Shown here piece after piece: positions 45,061 to 57,108 of a DNA stretch of 64,000 nucleotides. The stretch covers positions 4,123,501 through 4,187,500 of the forward strand of contig BSYQ01000005.1 of NCBI GenBank assembly GCA_030272585.1, given 5' to 3'. The position numbers and the translations under genes are program-made. Under the pieces are notes generated by a model. The model saw nothing but the letters and a program-made list of their open reading frames with translations, was not told where the DNA came from and did no database searches. Each line of letters begins with the position of its first letter. The stretch's first letter is position 1. Source of the DNA: Bryopsis sp. KO-2023 (Eukaryota > Chlorophyta > Ulvophyceae > Bryopsidales > Bryopsidaceae).

Positions 45061-48000
45061 CTAAAAACTGTGATCTCCTCTCTCAACAGTTTGCTGCAAT
45101 CCCTCCTTCATCTCAGCACACACACGAGCATTGGAAAGCATAATCTCCAGGATTTTTTCACTATTTTTTTTTTAATCAAAATATCGATACATATATATAG
45201 ATATTGCTACGAAGGAACAAAAAATAGAGGTGTGAGGAGAAGAGAATTAGCTTACCAAATCAGCAAAAGTGGTCGGGGCCCTTGCTTCTTTCATTTCTAT
45301 CGGTCCTCCAGGGCCCAGTCCTGACACATAAAAAACCTCTTCCAACTGCAACAAAAAGAAACCATCAAAACACAGACTCTCTATCCGTTTCCTTCAAGAG
45401 GTACGCCCCCACCCCACAAACCCCCCAAAACAATAGAGAAAAAACATACCCCCCCCCCGCGTGTCTTTTCCTTTACCTGCTTGTGGCTTTTTCGTTTCTT
45501 TTGGTTATATCCCTCTCAGGGAAAACATTCTGCTGCTCGACTTACCTTCCTGTGCATCCCCTGAATGTGAAATCCATCTAACTCTTCTTCCTCATCGGCC
45601 CACCTTACCCTCCTAGTTTGCGCCCTTTGAATCACTTCCCTCAAATCAGACCCCCCCTCATCCTCCCTGGCTTTGGCACTCTCTCCGTCTTCTTTCTGTA
45701 TTTCCGCTGGGGCCAGTCCCTGTTGCCCTTGCTGCTGGTTTTGCTCGAGAGAATCCAGGGTGTCCCATCTGCTGGAAAAAGTTGGTTTGGAGGAGATGCT
45801 TCTTTTGGTGCGAGGTGTTTTTCTTGTGGCCTCTCGGGATTGTGTCCGGTGATCTTCTTCGTCGCTCTCCTCTGCCTCCATTTCAACTTCCCGAATCCCA
45901 ACTACAAAATAATCGATCACGCACCACCGCATTTTGTTTCTCTCAAAATTCCATTTCTATCTTTTCTTCTTCTGCTGTCTTTACCTAAACTACAACTAAA
46001 AAATAAATCTAAGCTTTATCCTGATTGAAGGGCTTTTCGGGGGGAAAAACAACATAACTTATAGCGTGCTAACGTTCCAAAAACCTCAGCAAAACAAAAC
46101 CCACCATGATAATTCATCAACAAATTTCCACATAACAGTCTCATCAACATTGCCTGGATTTCTAAAAATCAGCAAATGTTGAAATGAAACCCCACCATCG
46201 TCAAGCAAACGAACAATACATTAACATTTACAGAGAGAACTCAGTCTCAGTCGGGGGCATTTGACGGATGGGGCGGGTTGGGTTCAGTTCTACCAGCTTG
46301 TGTTTCCATTTCTCACACCTTTGCTATTGGCTTCTTTGTCGCTGAACAGACCCCTCACGTCCAGCTGAGGTAGCACCGCTGGGGGCTCTTCCCACATTGC
46401 TTGCATCCTGCTGATATCCTCCAGCGTCCTGGAATGAATGTTTCGCCCATGACAGACCTGAAGCGAAAAACAGCCCCCAGAGGAAAAAGAGAAAGTGAGT
46501 GGGAAATCCCCCCGCTTGCATTACTCACATTACTCACAGTTCAAGAAAATATAATTAAGTAAAAATCCTGAACCGAACAAGCAGGAATCAAACTGAAGAA
46601 AAGTAGTTCCAAATCAGCAAAATCAAACCCACAAAAAATGAGGCTTCGGACCACAATATATATATATAAAAAGGTCTGCAATCCAAGCTTGATTCTTTTT
46701 ATTCTTCAATTTTTTTATTTTTACTTCAAATTATTCACCGAGAAAATTGGGGAGGGGGGTGGGTGAGTGAGACCGCCTGCTTAGGACTCTCCACACCCAA
46801 ATTTCTCTACACAGCTTCTCACAGTTGAATCTGTCCATCCCAAACAAACGAATATTAGTCAGACCAAACCCATGCAACTCACCTGGGGATCCGTTTCAAG
46901 AGGCTGAAGTACATACACTTCATACCCTGCTCTCTGTGGTTGGAAAAAGTCAACAGGACAAGTAAGCAATTCACTGGAGAAGGCGAATTCCTCCCCCCAG
47001 TCCAACTAATGACCGGAAACCACTGCCAGCAGATCCTCATTGAGAAAACCCATCACCCCTGGGGACTCCCCCTCTCGTAGTTCACTTTTTGGGTAAAAGA
47101 AGGTGAAAATAATATATATATCTGGATGGCAACCAATTCAATGAACCGCTCATACTATCTAAGGGTGGGGCAAGGGTCTGGGGGGAAACCAGCAACCTTG
47201 CTGCAACTTTCAATTTCGCCCTGCTTTTTTTTTTGTTTATTTTTTTTCAATTTCCTTCCTTTCCCCTTACCCTTACCCCACCCCAGAGTGAAACAAACAA
47301 AAAAGTAGATCACCGGTTGGAGAGAAAAAGGAAATTGAAATTTTTTCCGCTAGCGCTCAACACTACTCATTGATGCACCGATGCGCATGTCATAGAAAAA
47401 AAATGAAAAATGAAAAAAAAAGAGGGTATACTGACTTGGGCAACCAACATGCAATCCCGGAAATCGGCGAATCTCGGATGAGGTGCATCCAAAATCACAA
47501 AGTTGAATCGACCCTCATCGATAGTCCTGGTAAAAGCCTTGACCAAGCTCAGCTGATAATTCCCTGCGTAACCAAAAAACCTTCAGAAAACCACAACCCA
47601 TCTCATTGCCCTATCACAGACATTTTGAGCAGTCCACTAACGATGCTGAAAAAAAAATAATAAAAAAATTAGGCACCCGAACTCTGTAAAATCGAAACAC
47701 ATACTTTCGCACCCCCCACCCCTTTCTGGAGACCAAAAGGGTCTCGAAAACAAAAAAACAAAGCCCGATCACCCCCTCCCTTTCAAAATAACAAAACTAT
47801 ATATATTTTCGACAACTTTTTTCCACCCCCGGCTGATCACCTTCCATCTCAGGCTCGTAGCAATATTGCAGTTCCACCACTTTTCTCTGTTTGCCTTTTC
47901 GGCATGATTCGCTCTCCGCAACAGTGTTTTCCACCTCCTACATTATTCCACACAAAGCCAGGCAAACCCCATACTCAGTAACCCTCCAAAAACCGCCTGC

Positions 48001-49439
48001 TACCCTTAGCCAAACTGCCCCCCCCCCCAAATTTTTCCCAACATCCACAATATCTGCTTTCCACACCACAAGGGAGGTCGAAATTCTTCGACCCCCATGT
48101 GGATTCACTGACAGAAACTCACCAACATGAAGTAATCGTCGATCGAGTGAATTCTCGGTGCATCCAAACCTTTTGAAATCGCCATTTCTCTAAGCCGCCG
48201 AGCAGCCTCCGATTTCCCGCTCCCAGGCATGCCCCTCAGAATGACCACCACTTTCTTGCCCCTCCCATGCTGAACCACTTTATCGAACAAGGCTGAGACC
48301 TCCACCACTGGGACCACCACCGGAGCAATGGCTTTCCGCCGGACACCAGATTGAATGCCTGCATCCATCCGACTGTTAATCCAAGGTGGACTTCCGGCAG
48401 CGGGTAATGAAATGTCTCGAGGAAGACCATCACCGTTCCAATTCCCCACAGGGTTCATGCCAGCGACTCCCCCCGCACCTGGGTTCGCTCCGTCCCGACA
48501 ACCTCCAGCGGCACCCCACGGTTGCTGAGCTGAAACCGGACCACCACCAGCATCGTAATTAACCACATTTCCATTCCAATGCTGACCTGGGGCTGTCTGA
48601 CCCACAGCACCCGAAACGTCCGCGTTCCAATGCTGAACAGGGTTAATGGCAGCTTGGGCAACCACTCCTCCACCGGTCCAATGCTGAGTAGGATTTGCAG
48701 TCGTGGTATTGGTCCTAGGAATGCCTCCACCGTCCCATTGATGCAAGGTAGTCACATGGTTGGGCTCCACACCATGAGAATGAAACTGCCCATGATTCAA
48801 CCCTTGCAAATTGGTGCCACCGCCACCTTCAACAATCATCCCACTCCACCCCTGGCCACACCCGCCACCCCACAGCAAGTTTCCTGTTGTGTTCTCCTGT
48901 CTGACTACCCCTGCAGGGGGTGGCATCGAAGTTATCCACTGATTTGTTGCTTGATGAACCGCCGCAGTCACACCTGGGACGTAACCTGGGCACGATGGGG
49001 TGGAGTCACCACCATATGAGTGGAAAGTTGTCAAGGGATTCGCGGGCGGGGGAGGGGGTGGGTCGTTTGGAGGTAAGGGAGGCATCGGCGGTAGTGGCGC
49101 TGGGATGTTCGAGGGCAAGGCGTAAGCATGACTGTATGAGTACCCGCTCTGGAGGTGGGGATGCGTCGCACCAGGGTGGGCTTGCTGTTGCGGGACGTGC
49201 GTTATCTGGGCAGCATAAGTGAACGCTGCGGGAGGTCTGGGAGCGAACCCCGCAAGTTGGTTGGTGCTGGTGGCGTCGCCATACAGCGCAGGTCTGCGAG
49301 GAAACAAAGGAAAATCGTTCCGGTGAGAATCCAACCAGAAACTTGCGCAAAGAGCGCCGGAGACGATGAGAAGGCTTTCTCGCCCACACCTCTGGTTGTT
49401 CACAGGGTATCTCCCATCTTGGGGAGGGCCGTATTGCAT
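45061..49439 (-). CDS. YLPM1: YLPM1-like nuclear protein with a C-terminal P-loop kinase-like domain, 9 exons
   Basis: Exons on the minus strand: 49439-49390, 49293-48123, 47934-47841, 47563-47436, 46933-46883, 46457-46319, 45901-45546, 45345-45256 and 45144-45061. All phases close, giving 2163 nt and 720 residues. The N-terminal half is Pro/Gly/Asn-rich with PPPPPPANP and several QHWN-type repeats. The P-loop domain starts VVVILRGMPGSGKSEAARRL (Walker A GMPGSGKS) and continues IHSIDDYFML, GRFNFVILDAPHPRFADF, GYEVYVLQP and CHGRNIHSRTLEDI. The acidic tail has RVRWADEEEELDGF. This order matches the metazoan YLP-motif protein YLPM1/ZAP3, a nuclear protein reported to associate with protein phosphatase 1. 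The RVRW motif resembles a PP1-docking RVxF site (inference). The final two exons are less conserved but in phase. Confidence 0.85.
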
Positions 49440-49673
49440 CGCACACACGAACTTCGGTCGCGAGTCGAAAATAGTTTTCGCTCCACTGGAGCCTTTCTCC
49501 TCAAGGCGATGGACTCTCCACCAGGAATTATGGAATGTTGGATTCGTTCTGCTTGTTTGCTACCGCTCGTTGCAAGGGTCAGTCGGTGGGGGCAGAAAAT
49601 AGATCGAGCAGATATTCGTACGATAGTCGTACAGCTCACTAAACGAGTACGTAAGTGCGTGAGTGGCAGCTCA

Positions 49674-51268
49674 CTCACTTTCAGGCCTTTCTATTTGAGG
49701 ACACTGTCCTCATTGTCCTCATTCTGGTATTTGAGGACCAGTGTATTTTTTTTCAATTTCACTGGCCCCAAAGTGGCCCTAAATTTGGCCGTTTCATCCA
49801 GTTGTGGCCCATTTGTGGCCCCAATTTGTCCGAAAATAATAAAATGTGGCCTGTTGATAGAGTTTGAAAGTGTGCTTGTAGATTGCCTCGTTCGCAGGGG
49901 GGACGCGAACGTGTTGTGTATGGGCAAGACCTGATCGGGGACTTTCCAACCCGATCCTTGTACTGAAGTCTTTTACAAACACTCTAACTTTCCTTCCCGA
50001 AGTTCCCTTTTTTTCTAACTGTTCAGGCGAAACGCCACTTGCCAGAAAAACGCAGGTCTAGTTTCTGTCGTTTAGACGAAACGCCACTTCCTTCGAAAAT
50101 GACTCTAAATCGTGTCGATCCTATAGACTAATGTCCCATACCACCAATCTAAATTCACAACTCCCCCTTTATCAACCTGGTTTAACAACATGGCCCCAAC
50201 TTCAAAAACAGAAATTACAAGGCTTGGTGTTTATATAGCATTTACTTAATGTTGTTGGTTTTGATTTTTGTGGAAACTCGATTGATTTCTTGGATGTGGC
50301 CCAGGCCTTACAAACTTCGGGTGAATGTGGCCCTTTTGTGGCCCAAAATTCATCTTGTAATAAAACGTTTTGGCCCTTTTGTGGCCCCAAAATTTGCCAT
50401 TCTGATTTTTTTTGGGGCCAAAATGGGCCAAATGGGCCACAATGGGCCACAAAAAAATACACTGTTGAGGACACATTGTGAGGCTTATTTGAGGGTTGTG
50501 TGAGGACAGCGAATAAAAACGGCGCTAAAACGACAGAAAAACCACTGGTTTGGCAAGTAAATGTGTCTCTGGACGCAAGGCGACTAACCCCGCACACTTT
50601 CACAGCAGTGCGAAAGCAGAGGGCCCTCTCAAAATGACCCTCGTGCTAACTGTAACGCTTGCTATCACGTGAAAACTCATCGCAATAATACCCTAGCAAC
50701 CCCAAAGCGCCCTTGCATATAACAAGACGAGAAAAGCTCAAGGCAAACTGCACAAACAATTCGAGAAAAGCTCGACACGTCGCCTTGGTACACGCACTAT
50801 ACTCCGTTGCACTCCCAAGGTGGTGACGTTTTCCTTGACAATCGTCAGTCGACAAAGTATACACTTAAATCCCAGCCTCAAAACAGACAACCAACAGCCA
50901 ACTCCACCAGCACCCAACATCAAGGTCGTTTTGGCGATCGTTGTTCCCTGACGTTCAACCCCGAACGTCAGGGACGTAGAAACGCAAATGAGTCGGACTC
51001 ACTCGTTACAACGTGCCATATGGACAGAAAAAGCTGTTGGGACCATCGAAATGAAAGGGGCAGTCGTGAAATCAGGCGAAACACCTTTCCTTTCCTTGTG
51101 GGTGCTCAGGGACAACAACTGTGTGAGTGGGCAGAGTCACCTTCCCGCAAAACGGCCGTGTTTGTCTGCGGCTGATTGGATTTAGCTTTGTGAAATGAGG
51201 ACAGGTCGAAGACCTTAAATGAGGACAATGTCCTCACGTGTCCTCAAATAGAAAGGCCTGCTCACTTT
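49674..51268. mobile_element. hAT-type element with CAGGCCTTTC termini, containing a second nested hAT element
   Basis: The element itself spans 49682-51260. Inverted termini start CAGGCCTTTCTATTTGAGGA and are flanked by an exact 8-bp duplication CTCACTTT at 49674-49681 and 51261-51268. The subterminal zones repeat GAGGACA/TGTCCTC. There is no transposase frame. It lies between the YLPM1-like gene start and the 3' end of uL23, so it may affect the YLPM1-like promoter. It carries a younger insertion at 49739-50464. Confidence 0.88.
49739..50464. mobile_element. nested hAT-type foldback element with TGGCCC arms
   Basis: Termini CAGTGTATTTTTTT and AAAAAAATACACTG, with exact 8-bp duplications TTGAGGAC at 49731-49738 and 50465-50472. 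The arms are built from TGGCCC/GGGCCA repeats in inverse orientation. The duplication copies a GAGGAC subterminal repeat of the host element, so this insertion is younger. No coding capacity. Confidence 0.88.
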
Positions 51269-51726
51269 TCCACAGCCACCCCCCAAGAAAAAAAGTGGAT
51301 TTCATGCCCCAGTTTTCGCAACATTGTGAAGCTCTCCTCCTTCCCATTCAATTCTTTCCTTTCAAATTAACCAATAATATCGACTTTCTGCTGGTTCGGA
51401 AAAATTACCTCAGTGGACCAGATGCGACAGTCAGTTTGCTGTCATGTGAAACTGCAGGAAAAATACATCCAAACATGTTTACACACAATATTCCACCAAT
51501 GGTATCTTTGTTTGTTGTTTTTTTTTCCTCCTTTTTCCTCATCATCTCCTCCTCCACCACAGGGCACCAGCTCCAAACCCAAATCCAAACAATCTGAGGT
51601 CCCCCCCCCCTCTCCCTAAAAAGCCCCGAGACCGACCATGCAAGGCAAAAACAGAAAGAAATCGAGCAACCACCCCCAGGAATCCAGAATCATGTACTAC
51701 AGAATGACCATCATTGTCCGTATGGT

Positions 51727-53495
51727 TTAGATGATGCCGATTTTGTTGGCAACGTCCAAAGCATCGGTGTCGGCGGTTAACCGAACGTACGCTTTCTTTT
51801 GCCCGTCAGGCCTGATCAAGGTGTTGACTTTCTTGGTCTGAATGTCGTACATTTTCTCCACGGCATCCTTGATCTGCTTCTTGCTGGAACGCAAGTCCAC
51901 GATGAAAACCTGAGGGAAAAAAACCCAACCCAATGTTAAGATCCTTTCATTTCCTCAGAAAAATGGAAATTGGGACAATGTGAGGCAGGGTATTCCCTTA
52001 TTCGTAGAAGCAATATGTGGAAAGAAATATAGATATATCGGTCAAGAAGAAGGTTTTCTATGCACAACCCGGATCCATAATTAGTTTTTTTTAATCCGTT
52101 TATTACCCACATCTAGAAATATTTCAATTTGATTCAAATTTTTTTTATGGAAAATCACAAATCCAGTTTCTTTTTCAACCATGACCGAAAAGTTGTATTC
52201 CCAGACATTAAAAAAAGACATTTTCAAGCGTGGATCTGTCAATGAAAAACCACAACTGGTGCACATCAATAGAGTGACATTTATTGGGCCTTTCCCCCTC
52301 CCCCCCCCCCCCCAAAAAAAAGCAAGAAAAAAAAATAGTGAGAAAATACAGAGATGTGTATCTAGAGGGGAAAAAATTGACTTTTCGAAAAAAACATCCC
52401 AAGCCATTATCAAATTTCCCCACCAAGGTGTTGTTCTCCTCGATCTTCTTCATGGCAGACTCAGTGGTCAAAGGGTACCTCAAAATTGCGTAATGGTCCA
52501 ATTTCTGGAGAGATCCCAAACTGCGTGTGTAGAGAAAAACACACAATTTCAAACACTCTCCACAATACCCATGACCACAAGAAGAAGAAAAAAACATGGG
52601 TAAATAAATAATCGCACCAAAGTTTCCCGGCTTTTTTTTCGCACTATACAATAATATTCGAGAGGGGCTCGATTCCTCATGCTTGAATATATCTGTTCAT
52701 GAATTGCCCTTTTTTTCCGTGCCCCGAAGAGTCGATATGTGTTGATAGGCCTAAAAAGTGCAGTGGCAGTTTTTCCCACTAACCTAAAAGAAATTAAGAA
52801 TTTCAGTTCAAACAAATACCCTGATTCATTGGGTAGTCGATGGAAAACAAAATATTTGGCTGGAACATTTTCAAGAAACAAAAAATCAACAATAGTTCTA
52901 TTTCTTTTTTTATACCTCTTGCGGACGTATTTCGGGCTCTTCTTGAAGACCTTGGTTTCTGGCTTTCTGAAGGTGACACTGAAGTACTTCTTCCTGGACT
53001 TCTTGAACTTGCTGGCTTTGCTTGCCTTGGCCACAGCCTCGGCCTTCTTAGAGGCTGTACAGAAAAACAAAAACAAAGCAAAAATATTAAGAAAAAACAA
53101 ATCAAAACAATTGAAGGCAAGAGTTTGAAGACAATTCAGCTGAAACAAAAAATAGGGCCAGCGCGTCTTTTTGAGGAATAAGCCAAGAAAGTCGATGAGA
53201 ACAATCGACCTTGAGAAATACGGCCATCTCTTTCCCCTATAAAATAAAATAAAATAAAAAAACACGAACCACAATACTTGGCGACTCCCAAGAATATACG
53301 AGCGCCCGAGCTAACAGAAAACGAGTCGATTCCCGCTAAGACAGCGATAACATCAATCGAACGACAGCGAGAAGGAAACCTGCATATTCTGGACCAGGAA
53401 AAAACGAAAAAAAAACATCCTCCGCCATTCTGTTTTCGACAGATCACCCGAGGGAGAAAAAAAAAAAAAAACTGGGTACCTTTCGTCGGCGCCAT
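51727..53495 (-). CDS. RPL23A: large ribosomal subunit protein uL23 (RPL23A), 4 exons
   Basis: Component of the 60S subunit near the peptide exit tunnel, where it contacts the signal recognition particle and nascent-chain factors. Exons on minus: 53495-53480, 53054-52916, 52520-52424 and 51909-51727. Together they give 435 nt and 144 residues, close to the usual length. The N-terminus [20 protein letters not shown] is the basic eukaryote-specific extension. The core reads [37 protein letters not shown] and ends [11 protein letters not shown], the family ending. The short first exon (16 nt) ending directly after MAPTK is typical of ribosomal protein genes. It shares a 287-bp intergenic region with the divergent SEH1-like gene. 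Confidence 0.97.
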
Positions 53496-53782
53496 TTTCC
53501 TTTTTCCCTCGAATCCCCTGAATTCCACACCACGCCTCGATCGTCAAAGCCCCACAGCCGCCGAGAACCCCACGCAAAACGAACAGAAAAAGAAAGAGAA
53601 CCGCCTCAATAATTGTACGACATTCATACAAAGAAACTCCGTTGATCTGTGGGATCCGCCCTGATGATCGCGTTTTTCTGTTGCGCATGACGTGGGCGTC
53701 AGGCTTGTCGTTTTTTTCCCTTCCTGCTGGAGGAAAAGTCAACCAGTTCTCTAGATAGCACCCGCGGATCCTGCTTTTACGG

Positions 53783-54751
53783 ATGTATGACCTCGACCGA
53801 CCGGTGGGTGTTGGGGGTTGGTCCATCACGTGCCAGGCGAAGGTGGTGTTTGCAAAGCTGAACGCGAGAAGGGATTTCCTGGCGTGCGTCACGGTTTCGG
53901 AAGAGGGAAACGAAATCCTAATCTGCAGGTTTTGCAAAGACGCGTGGGTTCCCTGTTCGAGAGTGTCTTGCGTGGATGTTTCGTGCATGGCTTGGTCGCC
54001 CAACGATGTTCTGGCGATGGGCTCCAATAGGGGAGAATTGCAAGTGGTGTTCAGGTGTGGGGAGGACGACAGCAGGGAAGGCGGGGGTTGGAGCTCAGTG
54101 AGAAGGGCGTTCGTTCGTCCAGGGCGCCGAGTGGCTGCGATCGAATTCGCTCCGAGATGTTGTGGGATGAAACTGGCGTTCGCGTGCAGTGACGGTCGAG
54201 TCCTGGTGTTGGAGCCCGAACTGGAATTCCAACCGGAGACGTGGCGAGTGGTGGGTGCATTACCTACGCGGGGAGGAGTGGAAGTCACCTGTCTGTCCTG
54301 GCGGTCGTCAGCTTGGGACGACCCTGAGGCGATCGCTGTCGGGGGCGACTTCGGAGTTTCTGTCTTTGCGAAATGTGGGGAAGCAAATTGGGCGTTGGCT
54401 GGCGAGAAACTCGAATCGCAGCCGGTGCGATCGGTCAGCTGGGCGCCGCAGCTCGGGAAAACGCACGATAAAATCGCCGTCGGGTCAGGAAACGAAACGA
54501 TCGTTTGGAGGGTTCACGCTAATGAGAGTGGGGAATACGATACACCCTTGGAATTCAGCTTGGAAAAAATGCTGCCCTGCGGAAAGCCCGTGCTTTCCGT
54601 CGAGTGGAACGGTGGTGGGTTCAGGTTGGCGGTTAAATGTGGGGTCGACGACATTCGGGTTTGGGAAGAATTGCCCGACGGTGCTTGGGTGTGCGATACG
54701 AAATTAGAAGGGGGGAGGAAAGGGCTGAGGGAAGCTGGGAATCAAATGTAG
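53783..54751 (+). CDS. SEH1: SEH1-like WD40 nucleoporin, intronless
   Basis: 322 residues in one uninterrupted, GC-rich frame. The order of blades and connecting motifs follows SEH1: VAAIEFAPRCCGMKLAFACSDGRVLVLEP, then a weak C-D strand and VTCLSWRSSAWDDPEAIAVG. These are followed by VRSVSWAPQLGKTHDKIAVG and a final VLSVEWNGGGFRLAVK with DIRVWEELPDGAWV. SEH1 is a seven-WD-type subunit of the Y-shaped nuclear pore complex and of the SEA/GATOR2 complex. Most of its neighbours have many introns, so the lack of introns is notable. The related SEC13 or the iron-sulfur factor CIAO1 are alternatives, but the linker segments fit SEH1 best. Confidence 0.75.
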   Translation: MYDLDRPVGVGGWSITCQAKVVFAKLNARRDFLACVTVSEEGNEILICRFCKDAWVPCSRVSCVDVSCMAWSPNDVLAMGSNRGELQVVFRCGEDDSREGGGWSSVRRAFVRPGRRVAAIEFAPRCCGMKLAFACSDGRVLVLEPELEFQPETWRVVGALPTRGGVEVTCLSWRSSAWDDPEAIAVGGDFGVSVFAKCGEANWALAGEKLESQPVRSVSWAPQLGKTHDKIAVGSGNETIVWRVHANESGEYDTPLEFSLEKMLPCGKPVLSVEWNGGGFRLAVKCGVDDIRVWEELPDGAWVCDTKLEGGRKGLREAGNQM

Positions 54752-55484
54752 TTTTGTTTAGAAAACTTGGATTTTGACAGAATCTGGAGGCATTTCAGGA
54801 TTGGCTCCTTTGGGTTGGACAAACAAACAAACAAAATCTCAGTCTTATTCCTCACCACATTTCTGGACATAATGATCAATGTGTAGATTCAAGCATACAA
54901 CTCGAACACCAGAAAGAAATTTGCCTGCAACATGTGTTTTGCTTGTCTGACTGGGGAACCGTTGATCCTTTTATACGGGAAATCAACACTGTCATTTGGG
55001 TCAGGGATCTCTTTTGTTTATAAAGACTATGAAAGGAAGACACTAAGTGCATTCACATATTTTGGAACTTCATTCTCCAGCTGCCACCAGGAAAATACGA
55101 TTAGTACCAGTGTCCAGAGATCTTGAGTGGAAGGGCCGGTGCCTTTCCAGAATCAGATCAATCGTTCTATCACACCAGTTATTTTTCTAGCGGTCCGCAA
55201 TACAACAGTTTGCCTTTCGGTGACTGTGATTCTCTACAAGCTTCCTCCCATCAGCATCCCTCCTTGGAATCGATTCACCTCCATATCTCTCTAAACACGC
55301 TGCCACCTCAGATGTACAAGGAAGGATATATCAATCTCAAAGTGGACAGATTGGCGATTTACCTTCACTTCATCCAACAACAGCCGACGTGCTTTTCGCT
55401 CTCTACACAATTATCCTCCTCCTATCAACCCCAAGTGAAGACACTCAAAATCTGAATTCCTCCATTCTCCATCCATTGCCAATA
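54752..55484. other. intergenic between convergent genes
   Basis: 3' flanks of the SEH1-like gene and the cyclin gene. No exon or repeat recognised. Confidence 0.4.
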
Positions 55485-56685
55485 TCATCCCTCCTGTTTC
55501 GAAAGCTCCTCAACTTTCGGATCGGCATCAGAGAAATCATACAGATTTGCCATCATGTTGGTGACCGCTTTGGAAATCGGGGCTCTTTTCTCCTCTGCAC
55601 CCTCCCAAATCTTATCCATGTTGTTTTCGATCAGGACTTCCATCCTGGCCAGTCTCAGCGCCATCATCACAATGCCTCTTGCGACATCCTTCCCGGAGTG
55701 AATCAAGCAAATGGGGGTGTACATGCTATCGTTGATCATCGCGCACATCAATTGCTGCATATGCTGGTACCGCTTGTCACGGATTTTGGTCAACTGGGAC
55801 AGGAGTCGGAATGCAGCCCCATATATCGTGATTTCCTGAATTTCAGAAAGAAAAAAAAACACGAGCTCATATCATTGAAGAAACCGCTTAGGGTGCTGTC
55901 TCAAGCAATTTCATTCTGCTGCGAAGTGAACTTAACCAAACAAAGCAAATGCTGTGGCAATGATAGAATCTCCAAAAAATATGTAATGGAAAAGGTGAGA
56001 ACAAGCACTGATTGCGTTATTGCGATCATCATCGTGGTTTCAGCCAATCGATCGATCCCCACCTCGAAATCGAAGTTCGTTATTTGCAGCAGCAAAACCT
56101 CCTCCACTTGCTGCACCCCTTTCACCACCTCCTCAATGAATCCGGCTTTGTTTGATTGGCATCTGATCGGATTCTCCGCCTTATCGTACCTGTGGTCGAA
56201 GCACGCGATTATGATATCTTTGACGTTTTTCTGCCTCCCCTCGACCTGAGACAAGCACCCGCCACGGTCAATACAACGAAAAAAAACAGACGACGCAATT
56301 GCTTTCTTGATATCGCATATAAACTGAAGGTTTTTCTTCATAAAATAATTGAAACCCCCCTCCTGTCCTTGTTCTCTATCGTTCGAAAGGAGGGAGGGGG
56401 GTGAAAAGAAACGAACCTGAGCAGAGGAGAGCTCACCTTGGTGGCGACGTATATGCAAGCCATGATCACCACGAACCGATCGTTCCTGAGCAGCGACCTC
56501 TGCTGGTAAAACTGTTGAAAAAGCAGCGAAGCTCGCCCAGCGACCAACAGAGGGAACTCCAGACGCTGTGACACGGCAAACGCCATCGCCACACACTGAG
56601 CCCTGACGTCCTCGAACAGTTGAAGAGGAACGCCATCCCTCATCGAAGGATTGGACGCGAGCTCCTCCTCCGTGAAGCATGGCAT
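55485..56685 (-). CDS. transcription-type cyclin (cyclin K/L/T-like), 3 exons
   Basis: Exons on minus: 56685-56437, 56245-56063 and 55835-55485. Together they give 783 nt and 260 residues. The first cyclin fold contains LEFPLLVAGRASLLFQQFY and VVIMACIYVATKV, the helices typical of cyclins that partner CDK9/12/13 or CDK11. The segment KDIIIACFDHRYDKAENP and VVKGVQQVEEVLLLQITNFDF leads into the second fold, with EITIYGAAFRLLSQL and MINDSMYTPICLIHSGKDVARGIVMMAL. This order matches cyclin L/K/T: first box, linker, second box with ND-S-TP-C. Such cyclins act in RNA polymerase II phosphorylation and splicing. There is no long C-terminal RS or proline-rich tail, so it is a minimal member. The exact subfamily is not decided. 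Confidence 0.8.
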
Positions 56686-57108
56686 CGTTGTGGTGTTGCT
56701 GTTTTCGGTTGTGACGTCTTTGTCAAGTCCGTGCTTCCCTTAGTCGTCAAAGGCGGCGCTATCAAAATACAACATCGCGAAAGCTGAAGACTCCTCGCCC
56801 CACTTTGTACAGGAGACAGCGCCTGTCTAGCGTCGACAAAACCTAGAAGCGCACGAGAATATCCTGACCTAGTTGAAAATCGTGCTCTCCTTTCACATCC
56901 AACAGTTACGCATCCATTCGACACCTCAGAGACGAGCGTTCACGATCCGCAGTACAGGATTCGAAACAAGAAGGCCAGTCTTTACATAGAAAAGCTCCCC
57001 AGGATGAACACCCCACCAACTGCTCAAAATACCAGAGAGTTCCCACAGCATGGACGCTTGCAACTCTAAAAGACCACCAAGATCGCATCCCCCCCCCACC
57101 TCCCCCTC
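56686..57108. other. intergenic (cyclin promoter side, DNAJC21 3' flank)
   Basis: No exon recognised. Contains the upstream region of the cyclin gene. A C-rich tract lies near 57090. Confidence 0.35.
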
